Source of the DNA: Akanthomyces muscarius
Taxonomy: Eukaryota > Ascomycota > Sordariomycetes > Hypocreales > Cordycipitaceae
Reading direction: 5' to 3'
NCBI RefSeq assembly: GCF_028009165.1
Contig: NC_079245.1
Span: 2,914,001-2,978,000, forward strand
DNA: 64,000 nucleotides
The notes below the pieces were generated by a model. That model did not search any database, was not told where the DNA came from, and worked only from the letters and a program-made list of their open reading frames with translations. The stretch's first letter is position 1. The number at the start of each line of letters is the position of its first letter. Positions 1 through 10,221 of the stretch are shown piece by piece. Position numbers and translations under genes: made by a program.

Positions 1-1180
1 CTCTGCTCTCCCGTCTTTCCTCTCCGAAATCTTACACTTTTTACAATTACCACCTCCCCCGCATCGATGGCATGACAGCTAGTGGAGAGCTGTGGGGAAA
101 GCGCAACGATGAATTGATGGGGTTCTTAGTGTTCCCGCCCGTGAGCGCAAGGGCATTCGGGCACCTGGTTAGCCTAGTTCCTGGGCGTTGTGCAGGGGGG
201 TGGCAGTCAAAGTGGCTGGGGGCTTGCCTCGATGCCGCGGTTGGATGGGCGGGGTTGGGCGCAACAGTATCAGCACTGGGACCTAGTTTCTCATGTGAAG
301 GTTCGCAGAGTGGACGAAAATAGAGAAATGTCGCTGAGCGGGCGCGGCTTCATCAGGGAGAGAACCTGGATGTGGCAAGAAGAAGGGAGAGGCGCTGTGG
401 CGCCCGCCACAGCGGTGCTACACTCATAAACTGGTTCGCAGTGAGAACGGTTCAGGAACAGGCCGCCCGAGGAGCTACTGACGGGTGCTTCTGAATTCGG
501 CTTGTGAATCGTTTTCGTCCGAATTTGTTGACGCCGTGAAAACCTGGCACCTGCTGTCTTGTGTGTCTGGCCAATATATGCACGAGGCAGCATGCGGGGG
601 CAGCGCAGAAGGTAAGAGTGGCCAGATTGGCGCCATTGATTGGGCGACGTCGCGCTCACTGTGAATGTATGCAAATGACGCTCATTTTCATCCTGACCAG
701 TTTGGGCCCGCAAGTACGAGGGAGCTGCTTTGAACGGCAAATGCTTTGCCGTAACTAATGGGCCACATCGCTTACAAAGGTGTGGCACGTCCGAATTCTT
801 TGGGGTGTAGAACTTGGTACGTAGTTTTGGGATATGTGCTGATGCCAGGCGATGTCACCTTTTATTGGGCATTACCGCAGCCAGGCGCTGCCATCGTCTT
901 ACCCCTTACCACAGTTCAAAGTGAATATGCCAGCGTCACCAGCGCGGCCCGAGGAAGATGTCTGAGCAGTTCACGCCAGCAGGCCGCACCCGACAGCCCG
1001 GACGGGCATGAAGTTAGTCTTTGGTCGTGCAGCAAATACGTTGACAAAACGGCGAAACGATGTGCACAAGTTTTCACAAGGAAGAAGAGGAAGAAGCGAG
1101 ATTGCGCGATATCTTTTCATGATCTAGTCTATTGTCGTACAGTACATTTTTCCCGCCAACTCGTCCACGGAGCAGGTAAA
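1..1180. other. Left-edge intergenic stretch
   Basis: I see no supportable gene. The open frames here lack signal peptides, recognisable motifs or splice structure. The sequence probably holds the 3' flank of the DUF1772 gene and an upstream neighbour outside the window. Confidence 0.5.
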
Positions 1181-1849
1181 TTAAAGGGTAGTGGCTACGA
1201 GTCCAAGCAGCCCGCCCGCCCCTATCAAAACAGCCCTGACCGAGTTCAGACGCGCGAATTGACCGAGGCGGTCCCTCATTTCTCTGTCTTCCTCCGGAGT
1301 CGAGTCGCGTGCAGTCGATGCATGAGCGCCGGTGAGGTCGGTGAACTCGTCTCCCTCACCCTTGCCCGCCACAGAGTCGGACGCTGAGCGGGAGCCCGGC
1401 GTCGGCGTAGTTTTGCCATTTTTAGCCTCGAGCATGGCTTTTTCGCTTCTGAAGCCACCAAGTTCCTCATTCTTCTTAATCATGGAAAAGTTGAGCGGAA
1501 TCATGAATATTTGGGTAAAAGAGCCGATGCTCAGGGCCAGGCCTGCTGCTGCCAGCAAGAAATTCGTCTTGGGGCCCATTTTGGTGAAGGAGTTGAGCGA
1601 TGTAAAGCGATGCGCGGGAGGTAGAGCGCGGTAGGCACACTGTAATAGACTGGCGCCCGATACGAATGCGGCCGTTGGGAAAATGTGTGATCCACGACTG
1701 AATAGCCATCTGATGCTCGGCAGAGATCTCGAGGCGGGTTGCGCTTGAAGCAACGGCACGTCAAACGCACTCAGTGTCGCGATGCCACCGGAAGCAAAGA
1801 GAGGCAAGGCCACTGCTGTCACTTGGACAATGCTGTTGAGGTCGGGCAT
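1181..1849 (-). CDS. DUF1772 / anthrone oxygenase-like membrane protein
   Basis: A single-exon frame of 222 residues starts at ATG 1849 and ends in TAA at 1181-1183. Hydrophobic segments lie near residues 8-28, 50-68, 95-118 and 200-220, the four-helix layout of DUF1772. Fungal members of this family include anthrone oxygenases of polyketide pathways, and others have no known role. The loop between the third and fourth helices (about 128-190) is longer than I expect for the family and rich in Ser, Glu and Asp. No polyketide synthase or other pathway gene lies nearby, so a role in secondary metabolism is not supported. The family call rests on topology and overall resemblance, not on a catalytic motif. 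Confidence 0.65.
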   Translation of the reverse strand: MPDLNSIVQVTAVALPLFASGGIATLSAFDVPLLQAQPASRSLPSIRWLFSRGSHIFPTAAFVSGASLLQCAYRALPPAHRFTSLNSFTKMGPKTNFLLAAAGLALSIGSFTQIFMIPLNFSMIKKNEELGGFRSEKAMLEAKNGKTTPTPGSRSASDSVAGKGEGDEFTDLTGAHASTARDSTPEEDREMRDRLGQFARLNSVRAVLIGAGGLLGLVATTL

Positions 1850-2049
1850 GGTGGAGGTAGTTGTCGGCAGAGAAAATGTGAAATTTGATCGAGTATACAG
1901 TTATCCTTTTCCTGTCGTGAACATGGGTGTTAAATAGATGTGCGATTGAAATCAAAATCCAGCCTTTCGGCACCCGGACACGCTGGAACTCCGATGTCCA
2001 CAGCCCAAGAGGCCCTGGAAATAGTGGTGATGTCAAGACCGTCATTGAC

Positions 2050-4520
2050 CCACAGCTTTGAATTTCGTAGTTACAGACGAGGCCGCAGCAAAGGAAGACG
2101 CCAGTGATTGCAAGATGCTATGGAGAGTGAGGAATAATGGAAAATGAAGAAAAGTAAGAAAGGATAAGAAAAATCTAGAAAACAAGAAGAATAAGAGAAA
2201 ACAGGAAAATAGAAAGCAATCCCAAAAGAGAGTAAGAATACTTAGTTAAGAGAAATATTAGACACAAGAGGTAATAAATCACTATTTCTATAGATCCGAG
2301 CAACGTCTTTCTTCATCACCCAATTGTCTGACAGGACATGTAAAGATTGATTCCATCAATTTCAAGGTACTGATGCCCAGATGATGCGCTTCCAAGCGAG
2401 GTCGGTCGCGAGTGATGATGGCATCAAGTCGCAGGGCACACAGCGAATTGTCGTCACGCCTCATTCCGAGACTTCCATGATCTCTCTCCAAGAGCTTGGA
2501 CCCAAGTAAGCAGTAATTCTTTTGTCGCTCAATAATGCCAAACACCATTGGAGTCGCCATGGTTTTGTTAGAGCGAGCCGCCACCGCGAGCTTGTCGGCC
2601 TTCGGAAATCCTAACAAGCGCGGCGCGGCCGGAATGAGCCAGAACGTGCTTTCCTCTGTTCTTCTGCCTAGGCACTTTGAAGCTGAAAATTCTCAATATT
2701 TCATGTAATATCAGTCCTAATTCTAGGTCCAGTTCTAAATGTAACCTTTTGTCCAGTTCATAGCGTTGCACAGGCTGCTGCCAAGTGCGACCTGGGTGTC
2801 CTGTTTTCCATGATTTCGATTCTCGTGCCTTTGATCGTTTCTCAGCCGCTGTCCTCCCGTTTCAGACGGGATACAGACATCATCAATAGAAGCGTAGAAT
2901 GACATCCCAGCGGCCATCTTTTGGGGTCAAAGTGAGCTTGCCCGTATTCGTAGCGCCGTCCGTTTGGAAAGGGCAGGATCTGACTCGGAAAAAGAAAATT
3001 CAGAGGCTTGCACGAGGCGCATACATGCGTTGCTAAGCTGGCGGCGGAGAGTGCCAAATATAGAACAGAAGCGCGACATGAATCGGAACAGTAATAGCTA
3101 GTGAGCGGCAGAAGAGCATCGTTGCATATTGCACGGCCACCGAGTGCGTCACGTAAGCTGCAGCCTTTTGATGGCCGCCATGGTCAACAGGGTACTCGGA
3201 TCCGCCCCGGCCTCGATACCCAATGCTCCTGAGCTTGTCGCTAGATCCTGGACATTACACAAGTCGACAATGCTGTCTTGCGAAGCGACTCACAACTGTG
3301 CCCATACTTTGCAAGCGCCGTAGCAAAGAATGAGCGACCGAGGCTACTGCAAAATTAAATTTGCGATTTCGTCTTGCCACGTCGTAAAGATGGCGTCGCT
3401 GTGCTCTTAACAAGGCTGCAGGCGTCGCAGCGGCTACTTACAAAGGTCATCGCTGAAGAGACAGCGTCTCAGCAGGGAGACTCTTTAGCTGATCCCCAGC
3501 CGCATGAAGGCAACCAAAGCGGTGCTGCGCTGATACCAGCCCAATACTTCCAGGCCTTGAGCCTACTTAAATCACTAATGCTGTGGCGAAGTGGTGGCAG
3601 AATAGCACAGGGCTGAGCACCTCCGGCAAGGCAGGCAGCCATTTGTATGAGCAACAGTTTTCCTCTCTTCAGCCGTAATGCAGGCACAACGAATCAGGAC
3701 ACAGGACTAACCGCCAATCATAATACCAAATGCAGGCCTAAGACATCAAGCCGGTACTTTCATACTAAAATGAAAGAGGGCTACGCTTTGGGCGGAACAA
3801 ACGTTGTTGCCTAACCAGATAGCCATTGTGATAAAAAGGGCGACCGCTGCTCCATTGCGTCTAACAGTCTCGTCCACCACTGCAATATATTGCTCATATC
3901 GGCGGCAAACAATCGCTGAACATGGAAACCAGTACTCTCAAGGAAAAAGATGTACGGGCTTCGGTCAAAATCAGTCGCCGAGATCTTGAGGTGAGATAAA
4001 AGTCTTCTTTCGCATATGTCACGGCAGCGGTCCACTCACTATTCCGCTCATATATCCAGTCTCGCTTCGAAGACGAGAAATTGTGCTACCAATTGAGCTA
4101 CCACTCTGTTGGTTGTTCTGACAATCGGCCTGATGATTCGGATGCTTCATTCTGCCGCTATGAGGCTCCAGAGATTGCGGAACATTGTCAAGTCAATGGC
4201 TACAAGTCCAGGCTGGCATTGGCTCAAGCTATCCCGCATGATGGCATGATTGCGCTCCCATTCAGTTTGTATGCGACAAGAACGGCAAAAACAACAAGAA
4301 GGGCATCGCTGCGGACTAGATCCACAAACACATACTGGTGGCATCACCCTACTGAACTGGATCATCGAAGAGTTTGAGTCATTCTTTTGTCGAGACTTTG
4401 AAATCTTTGGTTCCTTCATCATTCGAGACATCGATCCTCAATCCACACGGAATGTGTACAGTACAATATAGGGAGGGACGCCCCATTCGCGACTGTCCCC
4501 GAGGGACGGGTTGAAACGCA
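2050..4520. other. Gene-poor stretch with an A/G-rich tract
   Basis: Positions about 2100-2290 form a strongly purine-rich, A-rich tract on the + strand, built of variations on AAGAA and AATAAG. A similar tract recurs at about 35165-35260. A 109-residue minus-strand frame at 2288-2617 has no recognisable domain and no ATG at its first position, so I do not call it. A tRNA-like fragment lies at 4056-4102. Nothing else is supported. Confidence 0.4.
4056..4102 (-). other. tRNA-like fragment (D arm and anticodon arm only)
   Basis: Read on the minus strand, the sequence begins with GGTAGCTCAATTGGTAGCAC, the form of an organellar or bacterial D arm. It continues into a hairpin with stem TCTCGT/GCGAGA and a seven-base loop CTTCGAA. 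No T arm or matching acceptor stem follows, so this is not a functional nuclear tRNA. It could be a remnant of a mitochondrial tRNA or a coincidence. Confidence 0.25.
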
Positions 4521-4521
4521 C

Positions 4522-6325
4522 TTGGAACCAGCAGGTTTTACCAAGCTCTCACTTCGCTCCGAGGTTTTGAACTGGCTGGGCACACAAAGAGTGTTCTGCC
4601 AAGTCGATCGACCCATCGCCAAGTCTGCTCCCTGGCAAAGGGTTATTCTCTGCCAGGGGCTCTCTCTGTCCCAGGGGCTCTCTCTGTCCCGGAGGCTTCG
4701 GGCGGTAACAAATTACGGATTGTCTATACCGTTCCTCGTTTTCAAGGATGAACGAGATCCGATACGAATCGCCACCAATCTTCACAACGCAGGTGAATGC
4801 AGAGGCGGCAGCGGCCGAACGAATCCATATTCAAATCCACGCAATGCATTTCACAATACTTTTTTTGAGATGGAGGGCGACAGCCTTCATTCCTTTTGTG
4901 CCTTCGGTACAATGCAGAGACTGAAGTTAAGAGTTGGTTAACTCTATGGTCGGCCTGGCGATCGATTCACGATCACGCGGTTTCGCAAGAGCTCGTTCAC
5001 CGTGCTCACAGCAGCCAGACATGCTGAAGTTGAATCAGAGTCGAGACATCTGCCAGTAAATGACTATTATTGGACAATGCTGATCTTAAGTCCTCCAGAC
5101 TTCTTCTACTCCGCTGCAAGCGGTTGGAAAGAGTATTGGAAGGCCATAGAAGAGGGCCAAAGCAGCCAGGGAGTCGCTGAGCTATGGTCAATTGTCTATG
5201 CTCTCGAAAAAATTGAAGCCGAGTGGCGAGGGTTCAATAAGTATATCGACAGTCTGCTAGTCGAGAATTTCATGAACCCCAGGACTTATAGCAAGCTTTT
5301 GTTCGACGATGCGTCATTCAGCCGGTCGAGGCTCTACTTTTGGATCCTGGGTTGTCTCAACGAGTTTGATGTTGTCATCGAAGATAACATCAAGCAGTGG
5401 ACACTTTATAGGCAAGCCCGGGTTGATAAGCTACTGAAACGGTTCGCCAGACCCGCTACTGCTTTTTCATCGGAGAAGTCGCCCGAAACACCTCCTGGAA
5501 AGGCTCATGGGAGCTTGCCAACCCGACGTGACCCAGACAAGGAACTCAAAGAATTCCGAGAGCTCGCCAGAAAGGCCGAAGATATTCGACAAAGCTTGGA
5601 AGACTCGCGAGCCCATTCAAAGCAAAGTACAAGCATTGCGCGATGGCCTTTTCAACGCCAGTGCCCTTATGGAGAGCAGATCCTCCACGCGTCTGGGCAT
5701 GAATGTACAGCTCCTTACGTACGTGAGCATATTCTACCTCCCGTTGGCTTTTTGTGCGGCGCTCTGGGCGATTCCAAACATCACCGACAACAACACGCGG
5801 AGTCCTTCATTGTCACTGCTGTGCTCGTGGGCTTTAGTACGTACGCGATTGTCTTCAATCTCGAAAACATCGCTCGGCTTTTTGGAAAAGTGTTTTTCGG
5901 TCGCAGATCCCGACTGTTGCAAGACATGAAAAAGGATCCTAAATTCATGTGGCGGCAGAAGCGATGGCAATTCGAAGAATTTCCTTCAAATGAGGGTCTA
6001 ACAAGGCCTTCTGAGTGGTGGCTTCTTTGGTATCAGATTGTCAGGCTGGTTCGATGGAAGAGCCTCGACGATGACGAATAAGCTGTTGGAGAAGCTGGAT
6101 AAAGAAACCATCGAGGCTCCTCGGCAGCAGTCTTTTCGGACAGAGTGCGAGGTATCTTCGGGAAAGCCAGTGCTAATACTAAAGGAGAGACTGCTTGGGA
6201 GGTTTGAAGCGAAAAGCAAACGCTGTTCAAGGAGGGGAAGGCTAATATCGAAGCGCAAGCCGATGTCAAAGTACAAGGAGATGTCCTTACAAGGCCGCTT
6301 AGGAGCTAGATTGAGTTACCAATAA
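4522..6325 (+). pseudogene. CorA-like transporter-family gene with frameshifts
   Basis: The well-preserved part runs from about 5002 in one frame. It includes the stretches NDYYWTMLILSPPDFFYSAA and SFSRSRLYFWILGCLNEFD, typical of large fungal CorA-like membrane proteins. Near 5610 homology jumps to the +2 frame, which carries the first membrane helix (LLTYVSIFYLPLAFCAALW, then AIPN). Near 5805 it jumps back for the second helix (FIVTAVLVGFSTYAIVFNLE). Near 6075 a third shift is needed to continue into NKLLEKLDKETIE, ending at 6325. The upstream frame at 4522-4941 (with PRNAFHNTFFEME) probably belongs to the same gene, joined through an intron or another break. Three shifts suggest a decayed gene. 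Assembly indels are the alternative. Confidence 0.6.
4657..4699 (+). repeat. Short tandem duplication (18 bp, two copies)
   Basis: The unit GGGCTCTCTCTGTCCC plus two bases occurs twice in a row within the upstream part of the CorA-like pseudogene. It yields the duplicated peptide QGLSLS. Confidence 0.6.
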
Positions 6326-6589
6326 ATTCATGTATTTGTCCGCCAGTGACTGATCTTTGTCCATTCATGTGCGTGTACAGCTGTGACGTTGGCCAAATTT
6401 TAACCACAGACTGCCCATGCCGCTGTAGTGTACAACATACAAGGCGTCAGCAGACCCCTCGCCCTACCAGCGAACGGGAAGCTGCCGCCGTGAGTAACAA
6501 GCATCTCCCAAACATTGCTTCATATTGTTTGTTATTGGGTCAATATTGTTCATGTGGGTTAGAAGCCGGTGCAGCGACGTCTCTACCGA

Positions 6590-6650
6590 TAGCGTCATCT
6601 GTACCACACGCGCAGTTAATCACGACCCCTCGGCATCAAATGTATATAAA
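6590..6650 (+). promoter_or_regulatory. Promoter block and TATA box of first MC/CPC gene
   Basis: A TATATAAA box lies at 6643-6650. The 50 bases before it, starting TAGCGTCATC and containing AATCACG, closely match the block upstream of the second array member at 7866-7923. This suggests a promoter duplicated with the gene and kept for shared regulation. Confidence 0.6.
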
Positions 6651-6656
6651 GACCAT

Positions 6657-6914
6657 AGATCCCTCTCATCTTCGTCTGTATTTTTGCTACAAAATATCAC
6701 CATTCAGCAGTATTTGACTCATCACCTCTACTTTTCAACCAAAGATCCCTCTCATCTTCGTCTGTATCTTTGCTACAAAATATCACCATTCAGCAGTATT
6801 TGACTCATCACCTCTTCTTTCAAACCAAAGATCCCTCTCATCTTCGTCTGTACCTTTGCTACAAAATATCACCATTCAGCAGTCTTTGACTCATCACCTC
6901 TTCTTTCATACCTT
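6657..6914 (+). repeat. Three tandem 86-bp repeats in the leader of the first MC/CPC gene
   Basis: Three near-identical copies start at 6657, 6743 and 6829. Each runs from AGATCCCTCTCATCTTCG through CACCATTCAGCAG to a TCATCACCTC-type end. Copies differ at only a few bases. They sit between the TATA box at 6643 and the ATG at 6929, so most or all of the array should be transcribed as 5' leader. The period is not a multiple of three, which argues against a coding role. Confidence 0.9.
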
Positions 6915-6928
6915 CATAAAGAGCCATC

Positions 6929-7264
6929 ATGTGCGTTGTCGGTCCCGTGCAGCACCTCTGCCCGTGCGTTTCGAAACCGTGCTTGAGCCTAGCGCTCGGC
7001 TCTGTTCATTACAAAGGGCGCGACTACCACCTTACAGGAGCGCAGAAGCAAGGCCTCCGAATCTGCGAACACCGGGCAAGGCGCCATTCGACGCCGAGCC
7101 GCGATTGCAAGAAGGGCCCGAGCATAAGCCCTTCAACAGTTCACTATATCCTGGACGCCTTGCACTGCCCGCATTGCGAGGTACAGTGCCTAATAGTGGT
7201 GACTGAAGATTTCGCTGGGAAGGAGAAGAAGAAGAAGTCGTCCAAAAAGAGATTCTACATCTAG
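6929..7264 (+). CDS. Small cysteine-rich MC/CPC array protein 1
   Basis: The 111-residue product starts MCVVG and has CPC at residues 11-13, further cysteines at 18 and 46, and a C-terminal CPHCEVQC (CxxCxxxC). It ends in a strongly basic lysine tail. I see no signal peptide or membrane helix, so it is probably intracellular or unconventionally exported. The paired-cysteine pattern could bind zinc, which is inference. It is the first of six head-to-tail paralogs to 11813. Its TATA box lies at 6643 and its long leader holds the 86-bp repeats. I do not recognise a named family. The start is fixed by the MC and CPC positions shared with its paralogs. Confidence 0.75.
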   Translation: MCVVGPVQHLCPCVSKPCLSLALGSVHYKGRDYHLTGAQKQGLRICEHRARRHSTPSRDCKKGPSISPSTVHYILDALHCPHCEVQCLIVVTEDFAGKEKKKKSSKKRFYI

Positions 7265-7347
7265 AATGTCTTTCTCAAATTGATTAGTTATAGGTATCTT
7301 GCCTGATAATTCAGAATATTGCTTCTCACCACAAGATAGTATTTGCT

Positions 7348-7608
7348 ATGTGTACTAAAGAGCAGACTTGTAACGTGTCCGCGCCGTTATTCTCAGCTCT
7401 GGAAAGGATTGAGAAGCTCCCTTGCGCTTGGTGTATATCTGCAGCGACATCTTATCCGCAAAAGAGTGCTGGCTTTGCTTTCATCACCTTCTCTTATGCT
7501 CAACAACTTGTACGACCTCGCCACTGTGTTTCAGGTGGCGGCCCCAGTCGAGATTTCGAAAGCGTGCTCGGAGGGGGTAGAACATGTCACTTCAGAGGCA
7601 CTCAGTAA
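7348..7608 (+). pseudogene. Probable decayed or divergent MC/CPC copy
   Basis: A single frame of 86 residues starts MCTKEQTC. It ends with GGGRTCHFRG, close to the GRTSHFKG of array protein 2. The CPC motif and the C-terminal CxxCxxxC are missing in this frame, and downstream DNA shows traces of coding in another frame (7343-7690). It lies between array members 1 and 2, as expected for a tandem copy that has lost its reading frame. A rapidly evolving functional gene cannot be excluded. Confidence 0.45.
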
Positions 7609-7865
7609 CGCCAGCTTCGTGTCTGTTTCTATTGGATTGACCCGTGCAACACGAAGCCAGGACGTGGCTGCAGAGCTCCCTTGCCTATGAACACAAAAGG
7701 ACTATATTATAACAAGACCTACTATTCTTCATTGTGTCTTGTCTGCAGCAACGTACAATCGCGGTGAAAGCTGAAACAAAGAACCCCAGCTGAGGCGAGC
7801 GGTGCTGAACAAGGCTCAGATGTCACAGAGAACAGATGATCTGTTCATTTAACAAACATACCATG

Positions 7866-7923
7866 TAGCGTCATCGGTTACACATGCTAGGTGAATCACG
7901 GCCTACGTCTCCAAGTATAAATA
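7866..7923 (+). promoter_or_regulatory. Promoter block and TATA box of second MC/CPC gene
   Basis: TATAAATA lies at 7916-7923. It is preceded by TAGCGTCATC and GAATCACGGCC, matching the block at 6590-6650 upstream of member 1. A CAACAACATCAAC-rich leader leads to the ATG at 8050. Confidence 0.6.
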
Positions 7924-8049
7924 GGCCAGCGAGTCCACTTGGTTCCCAGTCAAAATCTTGGAAACGCAAACTCTACAGCCGCCAACTGCTGATTCTTTCC
8001 TATACTGATCTACTTTACTACATTCAACAACAACATCAACATCAACAAC

Positions 8050-8328
8050 ATGTGCGAGACGGAACCTCTTCAAGCCCTCTGCCCCTGCACCGCAGGAGAC
8101 AAGTGCGTCTGTCGAGGTCTTGGGACCGTCACCTTCGAAGGGCGTACATCACACTTCAAAGGCCCGCTACAACCTGGACCGCGTCCGTGTTCCATTCAGC
8201 TCAGTATGTTCTGCGTGGTGGCAAACCCGGCTTGCCATTCTCCGCCTCCGGCCGACGGGACAGCCTACTATGTCCTCGACGAGTACAAGTGCGCAAAATG
8301 CTTCGCAGAATGCCCCGAAGGCACTTGA
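8050..8328 (+). CDS. Small cysteine-rich MC/CPC array protein 2
   Basis: The 92-residue product starts MCETEP, with CPC at residues 11-13 followed by TAGDKCVC. It has the block GRTSHFKG, two central cysteines and the terminal CAKCFAEC (CxxCxxxC), then stops within four residues. There is no signal peptide or membrane segment. It is shorter than member 1 because it lacks the lysine tail. The TATA box is at 7916. I infer a paralog from the shared start, cysteine spacing and promoter. The function is unknown. Confidence 0.75.
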   Translation: MCETEPLQALCPCTAGDKCVCRGLGTVTFEGRTSHFKGPLQPGPRPCSIQLSMFCVVANPACHSPPPADGTAYYVLDEYKCAKCFAECPEGT

Positions 8329-8329
8329 G

Positions 8330-9200
8330 CCAATCTCGACCGGGCCACCTCGACCCGAAGGAAAAGCCCAAATGAGGGTGGCAGGTGTGGATGAAGATCT
8401 CTCATCGGTGTAGAGAGCATTCGATAAATTTTCCATAGCAGCGTACATGCCAGTGTATTTTCTTTTGTTGTGGCTTTGTCGAGGAAACACACAGAATGCA
8501 TGTCCAACACTTGGCTTAGAAAGGCTACATTCTGAACTTGGAAAACATATGCTACAACGTCATCTTTAGTCAATTCATGCTAGCCTTTAGGCATTTTGAG
8601 CCACGCGGGGCACCAGGGGAATAGACGTCTTATCTTTTATACTTGCCATATGATCACTGCTCTGGAATATACATCTTTTTCCACTCAGTCAAGCAGACAT
8701 GTTTTCTGATATCAGTCCGCATCTTAGAGTCATCTGCCTCATATTTAGTGTTTAGTGAATCACAGCTCTTTATGCTTGATTACACTCAATTCTACGGAGT
8801 AGGATCGCGGTCTCACCGCGTTCTTCGCGTCCAGGCCGGCATCGCAGCCACTTTTTATTTTCGCCACTACAAAGTCAAGACATTATTTGACGAACTCCAT
8901 TGTTTCGTGCTGCTCTACTTACTTTGTTCTTGGATGTTCTCATCTTCTGTGCTATTTGTTGTTCGCTTTGTCATTATATTTGGTGTCGTCTTCACTGTTC
9001 TCTTTGCTGTTTTATACGCGACTTCTTTGCTGTGTCCTCTTCTTCCCCTTCTTACTCCGTGACCAGGTCATCCCTTGTACTCAGACTTGATAAGCGGCGG
9101 CCCACTATCATCAGTCGAGTTTAGTCATAGCCTTTTACCCTCAAGCGTAGTCAAATACCCCTTTGTCCCTGGAGACAATGACAACGGTCCGTGCCTGATT
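8330..9200. other. Spacer within the MC/CPC array
   Basis: I see nothing convincing. A hydrophobic frame at 8643-9062 is T-rich leader-like DNA with no conserved motif. Confidence 0.4.
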
Positions 9201-9207
9201 CACAGGG

Positions 9208-9215
9208 TATATAAA
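9208..9215 (+). promoter_or_regulatory. TATA box of third MC/CPC gene
   Basis: TATATAAA lies about 160 bp before the ATG at 9374. A pyrimidine- and CACC-rich leader sits in between. Confidence 0.6.
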
Positions 9216-9373
9216 GGCCGAGAGATTCATCTCCATTTTCCATATTTACCCAGACAACATCGACTACTTGTTCGCACCTCCATCACCATTACAAACTTAC
9301 TACTTACTACTACTCCCGTCACCATTACCTAAAATCACTCGAATTACCATCACCCAAACTCACTCACCTCAAA

Positions 9374-9631
9374 ATGTGCCAACTAGTCGAGTACGGGATA
9401 GTCTGTCCCTGTTCGATATCAGATTGTGCGTCTCGAGAGAATGGGACGAGGGAAGTGGCCGGAAAAACCTGCCATGTTACCGACGGCCCGGAGCTATGTC
9501 TGGCTGCATGTGTCGTGCAATTACCCTTCGGGCCAGTTTTCAGTTGCAACTACCCAGTTGTCACCAACAAAGTGTGGGAGGTCGATTTAGCCATTTGCGC
9601 AAGATGCAAACGCGAGTGTGGACAGGCCTAG
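9374..9631 (+). CDS. Small cysteine-rich MC/CPC array protein 3
   Basis: The 85-residue product starts MCQLVEY and has CPC at residues 11-13, then C18, a GKTCH block, three further central cysteines, and a C-terminal CARCKREC (CxxCxxxC) five residues from the end. No signal peptide is visible. It is the shortest intact member and shares only the frame of cysteines with members 1 and 2, which suggests fast divergence between duplicates. The ATG follows AAA directly in a good fungal context. The function is unknown. Confidence 0.72.
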   Translation: MCQLVEYGIVCPCSISDCASRENGTREVAGKTCHVTDGPELCLAACVVQLPFGPVFSCNYPVVTNKVWEVDLAICARCKRECGQA

Positions 9632-10221
9632 CCGCAGAGATAGGAGAGCCAGGAGGACACGAAGCTTAGAGCCGCAGATACAGGCTCGGAACCATCGCCA
9701 TAGGCGGGCTCGGTTGCACTGATACTTAATTTTTATTCCATACTTTTTGCGTACATAGAGTATGAAAAATTTGTCTCATACTTGCACGAGCATGAAACTT
9801 TGACGAGACCGGTATTCAAGACTAAAGTTTAGCCGTGCCGCAAGCAGTGTAGAATGGTATATAGGGAGGCGGCATGTCTTCGAGAAAAAGCGAGTCTACT
9901 AGGTCGAGGACAATAAGCAGCTCCATCTTCCCGCTTCGCAGCAGCTAAATGGTAATATAATAGTCAGTTGCGTCTTGGAAAGTTTGGCTTGTATGACGGT
10001 GAATATTAATTCCTGCCCAAGTGGTGTCTCGGAACGCCGCAGGGGTTGGGTTCTCGTGCGACCACTAATCAGTGCCCAAATCCCTCAGGCCCAGTACTAT
10101 GAGACGAATTCTCGAAATTGCGTTGATGCGCGAGAGTACGACTTGCCTACCCATCAAGTCGTACCACGTATATGCTCTGTGGCGGCATTGTCCTGCTCGC
10201 AGCAGCGCACCCGACAAGACA

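Noticed and set aside
291..788. 165-residue minus-strand frame
   Set aside because: No recognisable motif or codon pattern, and overlapped by equally long frames on the other strand.
6525..6803. 92-residue frame over the 86-bp repeats
   Set aside because: The repeat period is not a multiple of three, so the peptide does not repeat in register; it is leader sequence.
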